64,000 bases of DNA from positions 6,820,001 through 6,884,000 of the forward strand of contig CAVNZM010000005.1 in NCBI GenBank assembly GCA_963693365.1, given 5' to 3'. The notes under the pieces are model-generated. The model ran no database searches. It was not told the origin of the DNA and was given only the letters and a program-made list of their open reading frames with translations. The DNA is from Amoebidium appalachense. Its lineage: Eukaryota; Ichthyosporea. A program made the translations under genes and the position numbers. This document shows positions 12,118 through 23,276 of the stretch, in pieces (within the stretch, counting starts at the first letter, position 1; each line of letters opens with the position of its first letter).

Positions 12118-12294
12118 ACACACACACACAGGGAAGCACACGCACACACAGGAACGTACACAGATACATGCACAAACACACCGACACTAACAGAAAGACA
12201 GCCCCCCCCCCCCCCCCCCCCCCCCCACCCACACACCCTTCCTCCTCAATCCCCCTCCCCCAACTTCCCCCCCCCCACCCACCCACCCACCCAC

Positions 12295-12329
<35 letters not shown>

Positions 12330-12340
12330 TTCCCCCCTCC

Positions 12341-12371
<31 letters not shown>

Positions 12372-12697
12372 AAAAAAAAAAACACACGTACACACACATA
12401 CCTTGCTCAGATTCTTGTTGACCAAATGGTACTCCTCCCTATTGATTCTCCTCCGCACAGGGAGGTAGAGCCTCCTCATCATATGCACGAGGATAAGGTC
12501 GTTGTATGACTGCGTGGTCACTATCATGTTGTCCATCCCCTCTTTGACTTGTTCCATGACTTTGGCTGTGGCGGCAAAAACCTCCTTGCGGTCCTTGGAG
12601 GCGTACTGCTCCACGAGAGACTTGTCACTGGGGGCAATCGTGTGTGTGTGAATAGGTATGGGGGTGTGTATGTGGGCGTGTATGTGTGTGTGTGTGC

Positions 12698-12756
<59 letters not shown>

Positions 12757-12830
12757 TGTGTGTGTGTGCGCGTTGGAAAGAGGAAATGGGTGAGAGAGGG
12801 GAAGATGTGTGTGATCGTGTGTGTGAGCGT

Positions 12831-12904
<74 letters not shown>

Positions 12905-13493
12905 CTCGAGTGTGTTTATGTGGTGTGTGTGTCTGTATGTCGTGTGTGTGTGTGTCGTGCGTGTGTGTATGTGTTTGTGTGTGATAGAAGTCGGGGTGAT
13001 TGTGGCGGCGGAGGTGGGGGCAGGTATATGCTTGATCATGGATGAAAGAGGTACATGGCGGCGGAGGTGGGGGCAGGTATATGCTTGATCATGGATGAAA
13101 GAGGTACATAGACGGGAGAAGAGAGGGTGTCTGGAGTGTTACAGAGTACGAAAGGAGGGGCTAGGGGAGGGGGAGGGGGGAGGGTTTGAATGCGTAACAA
13201 GAGTACAAAGCACCTATTCATGACGGACAACACAATGAAGATATCTCAAAAAAGGGCACGTCCATGTGAAATGGCATCTAGGTAAGAGCCCATCCTCATG
13301 CGGGGGGGAGGGTGAGGAGCAAGTCATTGGGAAAGAAGAGACGGGAGGAGGAGGAGGGGGGGGAGGGGGGGGGGGGGAGGGGGGAGGAAGGGGGAGGGGG
13401 GGGGGGGCTCACATTTCGATGGGGGGCCCAAACTGCACGACAACCTTAGAACGGAAACGATGGCCACCACCGTAGTAGTTAATGCCGATGGGG

Positions 13494-13566
<73 letters not shown>

Positions 13567-13627
13567 TGGCGGTGGTAATGGGGTGGGTAGGTGGGTGAGC
13601 GGTGGTGGTGGTGGTGGTGTGTGGGTT

Positions 13628-13660
<33 letters not shown>

Positions 13661-13736
13661 GATGTATGCGTTAGAGGGTTGGAAATATGGAGGAGACAAC
13701 AAAGAGCAACAACAAAGCGTCAAAAAGGTGGGAGTT

Positions 13737-13773
<37 letters not shown>

Positions 13774-14878
13774 GAGGGAAAGGACACTGTTGGTGCAGGG
13801 CGAGGGCGAGAGGGGGAAAGGGGAAAGGGGACGGGTGGTAGTTGTGGTGGGCCGGAGGGAGGGGGGGGGGAGGGGGGGAGGGAGGGGGGGATTGGTTAGT
13901 CAATGTGTTGGGTAGAAGTCATCTCTTATAGTGATTATAATACGACTGATCGATTACCGAAAAAACGGAAAAGAAACGGTGTTGACCTTGTATGGTTTGC
14001 CTACGGCAGAAAAGAAGAAACTGTGTTGCTAGTGTGTGTGGGCCCCTGTGTGCTTGCATTTGCGCCTGTGTGTCTGTGTTTGTGTATTGGGAGTCCTCGG
14101 GAGAGCTAAAAGAGAGTTACTCCATCATGGACCAAATCGGCATTTCTCTGGTATCCCTTTGCATGGCAATTGGTCGATGACAAAAAAAGGAGATCGCCCC
14201 CCCCCCCCCCCCCCCCCCCACCCACCCACCCACCCACACACACACCACCAATTCAGAGATGGTCACATATGTAGGCAAAAAAAACATTTGAATTCGACCT
14301 TGCATGTCGATGCTCATGCTCAACAAAACCCCACCACGAAAGACCGTATCTAGAACTTATTGATAGGAGGAAAAAAGCATGATCCAACATGTAAAAAGCC
14401 GACAATTACCACAAGTGAAAAGGGGGAGGGAGGCCGGGAAGGAGAGGGAGGGAGCAGGCGGGGAGAGGTGAAGGGGATTTTACTCGACTTACTGATTGGA
14501 ACGTTGAGCTTTGGATACTTTGCCATGGCGCCTAGAGCCATGATGGCAACACCGGGCTTGAGGGGCAGCATCTGTGTGTTGTCGTGGGAGCCACCTGATT
14601 GGTTTAAGGTCAGTCACCCGTTTTGCCGATCCCCATATTTGGCCATTAGCACGACGGTTTGGGGGTTTGCATTGGAGGTGGGTAAATTCTCCCACCATCC
14701 CACAACCAGACACACACTCAGACATACACATAAACACACACTCAGACATACACATAAACACACACACAACGACACATTCAGACAACTTCACCCACCCACC
14801 CACCCATCCACCAACCCACCCCCCTGCCCCTCTCTCCCCCCCTCCCCCCTCCCCCCCCCCCTCTCATCCCCAACATAT

Positions 14879-14921
<43 letters not shown>

Positions 14922-15196
14922 ACGTACCCTCAGGGAAGATACCCAGGCAGCCACCACGCAGGAACAGGTCGTGAACTCTCCCATAGACCGCATCCTGGCT
15001 GACCTTTTTGCTGAATTTCCACCCCGCAAGTTCACTGACAGATTCGGTGCACGGGGAGGAGAGGGTGAGCTCGGTGTCGGAGACGACCGCTTGGATGCGG
15101 TAGAAGTCCTTGCCGATCTGTGTGTGTATGTTACGTGTGTGTGTGTGTATGTGTGTACGTGTATGTGTGTGTACGTGTGTGTGTGTGTATGTGTGT

Positions 15197-15237
<41 letters not shown>

Positions 15238-15737
15238 GTGTGTGTGTGGAGGCGGGAGTGGGTTGGGGAGGGGGGGGTGTAGGGGAAAAGGCAGACAGGA
15301 CTCGGGGAGACGTGTACGAGGTACGTGACGAGGTGAATGGGGAACAAGGAGAGACCAGAGTTTTTAGTAGCCGAACTGGGCGGAGGCCGGGGGGAGAGGT
15401 GGTGGTGGTGGGGGTGGGGGGGGGGGGAGGGGGGGGGGAGGGGGGAGGATGGGAGGGGGGGGATGGGGGGTGATTATCAAACAATCGAAGGAACTTCGGA
15501 ACGAAGCCAAATATGCTGGGACGGGGGTACGCTCGTCATAACGTAAGCAGGTGTTCTATATACCCAGTACCAAGGGAAGCACGGGAGCAGCAAGGCAATA
15601 CAGTAGGACTCTAAAGTCATCTGATATTTCAGTTTGTGGGGGAGAAAGGGCAGCGACGGGGGTCCTAATGGGTTTAATTTTCACTGTCAGTTTCGGACAG
15701 AAACCGGAGGTCGGGGGTTCGGGGGGTCCAGGGGGAA

Positions 15738-15777
<40 letters not shown>

Positions 15778-17082
15778 CCTTTATGTTGTCACCTGGGGCC
15801 AAGTCATTAGTGAAGAGAGTGGCCTGGCCCTCGACCTTAGTGCTATCCTTGGCAATAGTGATGGTGCCTGTGCCATTCTTGGTGTTGTCAATGGCACGGG
15901 CAACAGGGATGGACTTCATCATCTTGGCGAAATGGCCAATGACGGGTCGGTTGTAGCTCTTGGCGGCAATGATGAACTGGGCCTGAAAGCACATGGGTAA
16001 GGATGTGTAGGGTGTGATCGCGGCAACATCATTTGGAAGGATGTGTAGGGTGTGATGGTGGCAACATCACTTGGAAGTATTACCTTTATAACAGAAACGC
16101 GGTGAAGGAAGAAAGGAGGCAAGGTGGGGAGGGGAGGGGGGAGGGGGTGGGAGGGGGGCGTGGATGGCAGGTGGTTTATAAAGAAAGTGGGCTATGATTG
16201 CAAGCATCACCTATTTGCCGATTGTGCTAAAAGAACAGCATGTAATAGGGCACATGTGTCTCTTTGTGAAGTCTTTGAAAACGGCTGAGTGAGAAGCTGA
16301 ACGGGTTAGGGTTCCCTTAAACTCATAGGCAATACCATTGCATATACAAGATTTTGCAAATCAATGGGTGACCCGGGGAAAACGTGGACTGCGTAACGGG
16401 GGGAGAGGAGGGGGGGAGGGGAGGGGGGGGGGAGGGGGAGGGAGGGAGGGGAAGGAATAAAAAGCAAATGCTACAAGAAGCGACTGGGTGAGGAGCAGGG
16501 GAACGAGTTGTGATTCTCCCGAGCATAACAGACAGTAACATGAATTTGCAAACAGACACAAAAAATTGCCCTTAAGTTGGTATTCATCCAGGTCCTGGGC
16601 AGACTGCCAGAGGCTCAACTTGAAAGTGACTCTACAAACCCTTCCCAAACCCCTCCAAACTCACGCCTTTCCCCCTTCCCCCTCATCCTGCTAACCCTCT
16701 CCCTTTGCATTTTACCCTCAGCCCAAACTCTCATCTATACAGAAATGAACAACCCTTCTCAAGCCTCATCCGTATAATACCACCGCCAATTTTTGTTTTT
16801 TCTATCCAGAATCAAGCCTATCACACTTAAACATGAGAACCGTTCACCAACCTCGCGTCCGCACTCGGCCACACAGGCCTGCACAATCATGGCGTCCACA
16901 AACTGGTTGTTATGGTTTGCCACAACAATGCACGGCCCGTAAGCTGGCACATTCTCGTGCCCGAGGATTTCAATGTCTGAAAAGTACGTCTGGATGTTGA
17001 AATCCCAAATGCTGTCTACAAGCTCTTTGCCCAGCAGTTCGATAAAGGTGGGCCGCCCAGTGTTTCGGTTTGGAAGAGACAT
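8550..17082 (-). CDS. Sct1/Gpt2-like glycerol-3-phosphate (dihydroxyacetone-phosphate) acyltransferase, 11 exons
   Basis: Predicted to transfer an acyl chain to the sn-1 position of glycerol-3-phosphate or dihydroxyacetone phosphate, the first step of phospholipid and storage-lipid synthesis at the ER. Exons: 16852-17082, 15779-15982, 14928-15117, 14493-14594, 13413-13494, 12402-12627, 11447-11569, 10429-10610, 10017-10140, 9441-9618, 8550-8671. They total 1764 nt, phases agree, and the product is 587 residues. Seen: NHNNQFVD (residues 56-63, the HxxxxxD acyltransferase motif in the form used by this family), the IPVAR block, GD at the end of exon 2, FPEGGSHD (206-213), [17 protein letters not shown], then RRLY, and paired hydrophobic segments in exons 8-10 followed by an acidic tail ending EEVIDW. 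Fungal Sct1/Gpt2 are longer (about 740-760 residues), mainly in the C-terminal tail. The donor of exon 1 (GTTGGT) is the weakest junction. GPAT versus DHAPAT specificity cannot be told. Confidence 0.88.
8672..8976 (+). repeat. (GT)n and poly-G tracts in acyltransferase intron 10
   Basis: GT-rich repeats at 8680-8790 and 8938-8970 surround poly-G tracts at 8799-8821 and 8882-8922. In the sense direction of the minus-strand gene the acceptor of exon 11 is directly preceded by (CA)n. Confidence 0.85.
10926..11480 (-). repeat. Tandem repeat units carrying copies of the 3' end of acyltransferase exon 7
   Basis: Three copies of a 40-base block (11441-11480 in the real exon, 11261-11300, 11017-11056) encode DRQVIRMI and end in the same GTAT donor. 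The two intronic copies are each preceded on the minus strand by a poly-T tract and AG, that is, by a complete acceptor signal. Flanking AT-rich DNA (GAATATATTAAC, AAATAACAATTA) is repeated with them, giving units of about 180 and 244 bp, and a partial unit lies at about 10926-11010. Confidence 0.85.
12091..12382. repeat. Poly-C/poly-A block in acyltransferase intron 6
   Basis: Long C tracts (12087-12117, 12203-12226, 12297-12329 and onward to 12360) end in a run of A. In the sense strand of the gene this is a G-rich block close to the exon 6 donor, one of the few introns here with G rather than C on the sense strand. Confidence 0.85.
12640..12904 (+). repeat. (GT)n followed by a poly-G run of about 60 bases (intron 5)
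   Basis: GT repeats run from 12640 to 12770 and again at 12826-12843, followed by uninterrupted G from 12844 to 12904. The G run is one of the longest homopolymers in the window. Confidence 0.9.
13002..13109. repeat. Two tandem copies of a 54-bp unit in intron 5
   Basis: The block TGGCGGCGGAGGTGGG through TGAAAGAGGTACA occurs twice head to tail without visible mismatches, at about 13002-13055 and 13056-13109. It lies inside an intron of the acyltransferase gene. Confidence 0.85.
13495..13565 (+). repeat. (GT)n at the acceptor of acyltransferase exon 5
   Basis: A nearly pure GT run of about 70 bases abuts the exon. On the sense strand it reads (CA)n directly before the AG acceptor, replacing a conventional polypyrimidine tract. 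Confidence 0.9.
16004..16080. repeat. 37-bp tandem duplication in acyltransferase intron 1
   Basis: AAGGATGTGTAGGGTGTGAT followed by GGCAACATCA occurs twice in a row (from about 16002 and 16039) with a few substitutions, just upstream in plus coordinates of exon 2. Confidence 0.75.
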
Positions 17083-18331
17083 GTTGCGTGTTTATAGCGC
17101 AGTTAGCGCACTAATGAGTATTATAATAAGAGAAGTTCAAAACAGATGCTTGTGATTGCTCTTGGGATGAACCCTTTTTTCTCTTTATGTTTCGACCTTT
17201 TGTTCTCAGTGAACGAAACAAGCATGATTTCCTGTGAGGAAATCGTTTTATACCCTTTGGTTCCTGCGGTAGGCAGCACCGATTGGCTCCCCGGCTTTCA
17301 CGCCTCAAATTCTTTTATCACCCTAGATCTTACAGCTGCCTTCCCTTGATTCAGGGGTTTGTGCTTCGGAATATCAAGTAGGAGTTTGTACTTGTCTTAA
17401 ACTCTATTTTTTTCCCTACCATAATACTAATATAGCTAAATATTATATGATAATAGTATATTTGAAAATATCAGGCGATAGTAGAAGAATAGCTATTGCG
17501 AATACGCGATTGCAAGTTAGGTCAACTGCCGCAATTATAGGGGCTCTTAGCATTTTGATAAATTTCATCTCCCGATCTTGGCGATTGGATAGCATGCAGA
17601 GCCAAAGTCGGCCGCACACCAATCAAAATCAACCGGCCAATCGATGCTCCCCTTGTTGAAAGCAAATCAATCACACATGCCAATCACAGTATTAGCGGTA
17701 CCTGTTTATTTTACTAAATATGGTCATCTTTGGCAAACGTATTCCTCCAGGTATGGGGAGACCACTGTGGGCGAGGTACACCAACCGGACCGTGTTCGCG
17801 AAAAACGACAGCCTAGCGCTTCCCCTTGAACTCGGTTGTCGGTGGAAATGTTAGTCTTATTACAAATTTAGGGGCCTTTAGCCCCTGTCTCTTTTCTTTT
17901 CTTGTTCCTCCCCCCTTTTGCGATATTTTTTCCATTTTGGTTCTGTCCTTCTTGTCCAAAGTTGCTGTGGGAATCATGAGTCACGTTTTAGTGATCTTAG
18001 TCATTGACCAAGTGCAATACAGATACCATGTCTGCGCATATCAACGGACTTGCAATTGGAAGGATTGAAGCCCAAAATCTATGCCACTGCAAAGTGTGTT
18101 GTCATCATTTCCCACAGCCTGTGCTCCAAGTATATATATGTATTAGCTCCATCCATCTTCATCAGGGTTTGGATGCACATGTTTTCATTTTAGTTGGTAC
18201 CCATTCCCTAGATTTTCAAGAGATCATAATAATACGTCGGGGGTGAGGGTTATTGGCTTTGTCATTCTCCAACACTCTCCACTAGCCCCCTCCTCCACCC
18301 CCCCCCCCCCCCCCCCCCCAACTGCCAACCA

Positions 18332-18417
<86 letters not shown>

Positions 18418-18418
18418 G

Positions 18419-18515
<97 letters not shown>

Positions 18516-18716
18516 AGCGTCCCCTCGCCTTCCCCCCCCCCCCCCCCCCCCCTGCCCGCTCGCCCGCCCTCCCCACCTCTTGTGCTTGCTATGTGCAATG
18601 TCTTGTCCGTCAAGAATGTGTAACTCATACTCGGTGACTCTAACACCCTCCCCCCCCCCCCCCCCCCCCCCTCCCCCCCTTCCCCACCCACAATCCCCCC
18701 CCCCCCCCCCCCCCCT

Positions 18717-18747
<31 letters not shown>

Positions 18748-19076
18748 CTGCTTTGTTACGGACCAGCACACAGGCACCCACATCTTTCACCGTACAGGAT
18801 AAATTTCTGCCGAAGGCTTCCCCTCACCTCGCCTTTCCCTGGGACCCAAATTAACCCCCCTCCACTCCCCCCTCCCCCCCCCTCCCCCCCCCTCCCCCCC
18901 CCCCCCCCCCCCCCTGGGGACCCACCGTGGACCCGCGTGCCCTAACCACCACCACCTCAGGTGACAACGTGCACACGTCCACTGCAACCTGTGTGTCATG
19001 TTGAGGAAGTCATATTGAGCGAGCAGGGGCATTGCCAGGGGGGGGAGGAACGGGGGCGGAAGGGGGAGGGGGGGGG
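17083..19076. other. Intergenic region upstream of the acyltransferase gene, with (CA)n and poly-C
   Basis: Nearest the gene (17083-18240) the DNA is ordinary sequence with several CCAAT words (for example near 17280, 17585, 17620-17640) suitable for a promoter. From 18298 it becomes poly-C, then (CA)n with only two interruptions from 18334 to 18512, then C-rich blocks to about 18915. The copia element is inserted in a G-rich tract at 19040-19081. I see no gene here. Confidence 0.6.
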
Positions 19077-19081
19077 GGGGG

Positions 19082-19387
19082 TGTCGAACAGGATAGCCAT
19101 CCGGTATGCCCTGCGTTAGCGTAGCACTAGTGATCGGGAATATTCGAGATATTCGGGATAAACTGGTGGATAGGTTCACGATAGATCAGGATAGATCTAG
19201 AGGAGTCTAGAAGATTCTGTTGGAGTGTTCTGATTGGTAGCGACTAGATCCATAGCGGCGGGTAGACCAATCGGGAATAGTATGTAACATTCCAGTGAGC
19301 CAGACCACAAGTATATAAAGGTCCCGGTGGGCCAGTCAATGTAAGTCAGCAAATAATAAAGTCTCACAGAGAAACCTCTAAGTTACG
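19082..19387 (+). repeat. 5' LTR
   Basis: Begins TGTCGAACAG. It contains a TATATAAAG promoter-like box at about 19312-19320 and an AATAAA signal near 19355. Sequence identity with the 3' LTR indicates a recent insertion. The final base is G here and A in the 3' copy. Confidence 0.92.
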
Positions 19388-19434
19388 GTTACGGACCCAG
19401 TACAACGCTACGATCAAGCGACTGTTGAGACAAG

Positions 19435-22104
19435 ATGGGAAGAGCAAAATGTCCAGTTCCCATGTATGAAGGAGAAGGCAAGGGCAAAATCTCCTACTCA
19501 ATGTGGGCCATGCGCATGAAGTGCTTCCTCGAGGGCGAGGAATTATGGTACACGATTGAAGACGTGGCTCCTGAAGTGATAGGAGAGGACGGCGAACCGG
19601 TGGAGCAACCTCTGGTGGAGATCGACCCCTTGGACCAGAAGAAGGCGACTTCCTACCTGGTGGAGACACTAGGTGATGTACCTGCAAGCCTGTGTCGGCG
19701 AGCTATTGCCGTAGGAAATCCCAAGGACATATGGGATACGGTAGCATCATACGCTGCGCGCAACACAGATGAGCACAAGAGAATGTTGATTCAACAGTTC
19801 TGGCGTGCTGATATGATGCCGACGGAAAGCGTGCTGGAGTATGCGGCCCGTCTGGAGTGCATTGTGCAGGATCTTCTTCATATCGACCCCAATGGAGTTA
19901 GTGAGGACATGGTTGCCGAGAAATTCCTGGACGGTGTAGGCGCTGACGACCGATTCCGCACCGACGTTAGGACCATTCAAGCTTTACCAGCAGCTGAGAA
20001 GACAATGGAAAAGATAATCGCCAAGCTGCGTGGTTTTGAGGAGAACGAGGCTGCAAGGGAACAGCAGCGGGTGATGATGACCAGCACCCAATGGCGCGGC
20101 GGTACGCCACGACAGGACACCGGCAAGCCGCGCGTGACTGACATATCCAAGGTGGAGTGTTACAAATGTCACAAGTTTGGGCACTACAAGTCACAGTGTC
20201 CAAAGAAGAAGAAGGGTGGCAATCGCGGCGACAAGGCGAAGCAGAACGGAGCTTCCAAGGAGATACTCGCCATGGCGGTAAACAGCGGACTCCCTTCTTC
20301 AACTGAGTGGTATTGGGACTGCGGCGCAACCTCCCATGTCACATGCCGAAAGGACTGGATGGAAGACTTCCGGTCGATCACACCCAAACCCGTCGCTCTG
20401 GGTAACACCCCGGGTGTGATGGCGCTAGGAATAGGCGTCGTAAGATTAACAAGTGAGTTCCAGGGCAACAGCATGACATTTAGACTGCAGAATGTGCTGT
20501 ACGTGCCAGCATTTGGAACTAACGTGATGTCGGCTTCAAGCGCCGGCAAGCACGGGTTAAGAGGCATCACCGACGGTCGACAGTGTACGATTGAGAGTGC
20601 CACAGATGGCCAAGTTGTGGCCCGTGGGGTAGTGGAGGGAGGCCTGTATCGTCTCCTAGTGAAACCCGTATGTGAGAGCGTGAACATGGTGACCACTGCA
20701 GTCGGCAGCAGTGGGGGTAACACCGTGTGTGAGCCGGTAAAGGGCAGCGCCAGTTTATGGCACCGGCGGTTTGGTCATGTGGCAATAAACACGCTACAGA
20801 AGATGGTTAAAGAAAACATCGTCGAGGGTCTGTGCATCGACTGCAAAACCCAGGATGACGGTGTGTGCGAGGGATGCGCGAGAGGGAAGCAAGCCCGGCT
20901 CTCTTTCAGTAAGCTACCCCGCAAGACAGCGCCAGCGAAGCTCGACAGAGTTCATTCTGATGTGGCAGGACCGTTCAACAAGGAGTCGCTGCAAGGTTCC
21001 AAGTATTATGTCACCTTCATCGACGACAAGACAAGGTTCACTACGGTGTACTTCATGAAACATAAATCCCAAGTGCATACTTACTTCAAGAAGTACAAGG
21101 CACACGTAGAGAAGCAACACGGTGCCAGCATCAAGATTCTGCGTTCCGACAACGGGGGTGAGTACACCTCCACTGAGTTCAAGTCGTTCCTGGAAGCGTG
21201 CGGCATTGAACATGAGGCGACAGTCCCTTACACACCAGAGCAGAATGGTGTAGCAGAGAGGGCTAACAGGACCATTGTCGAGACGGCGCGCTGCATGCTG
21301 CAGTCAGCAGGCATGAGTATGGGGTTCTGGCAGGTGGCAGTACAGGCAGCTGTGTACATCAAGAACCTGACGCCAACCACAGTACTGGGTGGCATGACAC
21401 CTTGGGAGGCATGGTATGGAGAGAAGCCCGATGTTAGCCATCAACGTGTATTTGGTAGCAAGGCATTTGTCCATGTGCCGAAGGACGAGCGCAGGAAGCT
21501 AGACGCCAAGAGTCGGGAGTGTAAATTCGTCGGCTACACAGGTGACAGCAAGACGTACTTGTTGTGGGACACCGAGGCGCGCAAGACTATCGTCGGGCGA
21601 GATGTGGTGATCGATGAATCATGCACCTCAAAGGCCGGTATTCCGGTGGTGCAAGATGAGCCAATGGAATTGCTGATGCATAAGCCAATCGGAAATCAGC
21701 AGAGCATGGAATCGAGGAATCCAATCAGCGTCAAGAAGCAACATTCCTTTCGGAAGCCTGCAATCGGCACTGACAGTGGATATGATTCAGATGCTATCGG
21801 CGACGGCGCGGGCGAGGACAGCGGCGATTCGGACGCGGCAGGGTCAGGAGACGAGGAAGATAGTGCAGAGTTGCAGGTTGCAACCAGAAGTGCCTATCCG
21901 TCTATGACTACAAGGCGCGGTGGGACCTACGGCATCAACGCAGGTGTAGTAGAGTACCGCGACAGTATCAGCATGGCAATTGAGAGTGCTGATAGCAATG
22001 AGGATGACCCTGTGACACTGGAAGAAGCAATCTCCAGGCCAGCATCAAACACATCGACGTTCAGTACCACTACACCCGTGAGTGTGTGGAGAATGGGGAT
22101 GTAG
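19435..22104 (+). CDS. Copia Gag-Pol polyprotein truncated before the reverse transcriptase
   Basis: 889 residues. Gag N-terminal domain (SMWAMRMKCFLEGEELW near residue 25), CCHC zinc knuckle CYKCHKFGHYKSQC (about 242-255), aspartic protease motif W-D-C-G-A-T-S-H with catalytic Asp about 295, GAG-pre-integrase block (LWHRRFGH), and integrase core with D509, D572 and E608, a D-D(35)-E spacing. After the integrase C-terminal region the frame reaches V-T-L-E-E-A-I-S, which normally leads straight into the reverse transcriptase; here it runs out of frame at about 22045 and stops at 22104. The protease has Cys instead of the usual Ser in the D-S-G-A motif. Gag, protease and integrase look intact. 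Confidence 0.93.
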   Translation: MGRAKCPVPMYEGEGKGKISYSMWAMRMKCFLEGEELWYTIEDVAPEVIGEDGEPVEQPLVEIDPLDQKKATSYLVETLGDVPASLCRRAIAVGNPKDIWDTVASYAARNTDEHKRMLIQQFWRADMMPTESVLEYAARLECIVQDLLHIDPNGVSEDMVAEKFLDGVGADDRFRTDVRTIQALPAAEKTMEKIIAKLRGFEENEAAREQQRVMMTSTQWRGGTPRQDTGKPRVTDISKVECYKCHKFGHYKSQCPKKKKGGNRGDKAKQNGASKEILAMAVNSGLPSSTEWYWDCGATSHVTCRKDWMEDFRSITPKPVALGNTPGVMALGIGVVRLTSEFQGNSMTFRLQNVLYVPAFGTNVMSASSAGKHGLRGITDGRQCTIESATDGQVVARGVVEGGLYRLLVKPVCESVNMVTTAVGSSGGNTVCEPVKGSASLWHRRFGHVAINTLQKMVKENIVEGLCIDCKTQDDGVCEGCARGKQARLSFSKLPRKTAPAKLDRVHSDVAGPFNKESLQGSKYYVTFIDDKTRFTTVYFMKHKSQVHTYFKKYKAHVEKQHGASIKILRSDNGGEYTSTEFKSFLEACGIEHEATVPYTPEQNGVAERANRTIVETARCMLQSAGMSMGFWQVAVQAAVYIKNLTPTTVLGGMTPWEAWYGEKPDVSHQRVFGSKAFVHVPKDERRKLDAKSRECKFVGYTGDSKTYLLWDTEARKTIVGRDVVIDESCTSKAGIPVVQDEPMELLMHKPIGNQQSMESRNPISVKKQHSFRKPAIGTDSGYDSDAIGDGAGEDSGDSDAAGSGDEEDSAELQVATRSAYPSMTTRRGGTYGINAGVVEYRDSISMAIESADSNEDDPVTLEEAISRPASNTSTFSTTTPVSVWRMGM

Positions 22105-22208
22105 AACTTGTGTATTGCAGCACGAACAGTAACGTGGCCGACATGTGCACCAAAGCTTTAGGGAGACTTAAGTTAGTGCAGCATCTGGCAGGCCATCGGC
22201 ATGGCTGA
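22047..22208 (+). pseudogene. Remnant of the copia RNase H C-terminus, out of frame with gag-pol
   Basis: In the frame starting at 22047 the sequence reads the characteristic end of copia RNase H (K-H-I-D-V, then Y-H-Y, then S-N-V-A-D-M-C-T-K-A-L) and stops at 22206-22208. The upstream gag-pol frame is a different phase, so the deletion junction at about 22035-22047 removed the whole reverse transcriptase and most of RNase H and also shifted the frame. Confidence 0.85.
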
Positions 22209-22345
22209 GTAAGAACTACAATTAGTGTAGTGTTAATGTTCGTGTAGTAGGTGTTATATGTGTTAGTATAGTAGCATAGTTTTAGAGTTGCATCTTAGGT
22301 TTAGGTTGCATGCGGTAGATAGATAGAACACAGTGCAAGTGGGGG

Positions 22346-22651
22346 TGTCGAACAGGATAGCCATCCGGTATGCCCTGCGTTAGCGTAGCACTAGTGATCG
22401 GGAATATTCGAGATATTCGGGATAAACTGGTGGATAGGTTCACGATAGATCAGGATAGATCTAGAGGAGTCTAGAAGATTCTGTTGGAGTGTTCTGATTG
22501 GTAGCGACTAGATCCATAGCGGCGGGTAGACCAATCGGGAATAGTATGTAACATTCCAGTGAGCCAGACCACAAGTATATAAAGGTCCCGGTGGGCCAGT
22601 CAATGTAAGTCAGCAAATAATAAAGTCTCACAGAGAAACCTCTAAGTTACA
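22346..22651 (+). repeat. 3' LTR
   Basis: Same sequence as the LTR at 19082-19387. It is preceded by a short purine-rich stretch (GCAAGTGGGGG) that could serve as polypurine tract and followed by GGGGG. Confidence 0.92.
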
Positions 22652-23276
22652 GGGGGAAGAGGGGAGCGGAGGGGGTTTGGGGGGGGGGAAGGGGGGGGGA
22701 AGGAAGGAGTAAGGGGGGGGGGGAGGGGGGAGAGGGGGCGGGGGGGGGGGGGGGGGGGGGGGGGGGAGGGGGGGGGGAGTCATGAAAGGGCTCCATTCAG
22801 TACATTCCCGTCGATCTGGACCCGGGGGGTGGATGCATACAAATATATGGGAGGATACCACAGTTGAACTCAACATACTACTCAGAAAATAACCCCCCCC
22901 CCCCCCCCCCCCCCCCCCAATCCTCCCCCCCCCTAGCCCCCAATCGATCACCCCCCCCCCCCCCCCCCCCCCCCACACCACCAAAAAAAAAAAAAAAAAA
23001 AAAAAAACGGGAAGATTTGCATCTTATGGAGGTCGCAAGTACAATCATAGATATAGACACGTCCACGGGAAGGGCACCGCAGCACTAGAGCTTGGGGGGG
23101 AGGGAACATGTATATATGTCCGGGGCCACAATTGCTCTTGCCACTCCCACTCTTTACCCCCCCCCCCCCCCCCCCTCCCCCCCCCCCTCCCCCCTTCCCC
23201 ACCCCTAACTCCACCACTACTACGGATACAGAGCATTCCAAAACAAAAAGGAAAGAGGTTGAGATTGTTGAGCCAT
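22652..23276. repeat. Poly-G, poly-C and poly-A simple-sequence block
   Basis: G-rich tract to 22780, C tracts at 22894-22917 and 22951-22973 followed by a poly-A at 22983-23007, then C again at 23157-23195. A short unique segment lies at 23008-23156. No gene is visible. Confidence 0.75.

Larger units (their letters stand above)
19082..22651 (+). mobile_element. Ty1/copia LTR retrotransposon, internally deleted
   Basis: A complete insertion with two 306-bp LTRs that match at every position except possibly the last base, one long gag-pol frame, a purine-rich stretch before the 3' LTR, and candidate 5-bp target duplications GGGGG on both sides (ambiguous because the target is a G tract). The integrase lies upstream of the remnant of the reverse transcriptase/RNase H region, which is the copia order. 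The reverse transcriptase and most of RNase H are missing, so this copy cannot transpose on its own. Confidence 0.92.

Noticed and set aside
19364-21213. Minus-strand open frames opposite the copia polyprotein
   Set aside because: They overlap a clear gag-pol frame with intact zinc knuckle and integrase motifs and have no recognisable composition themselves.
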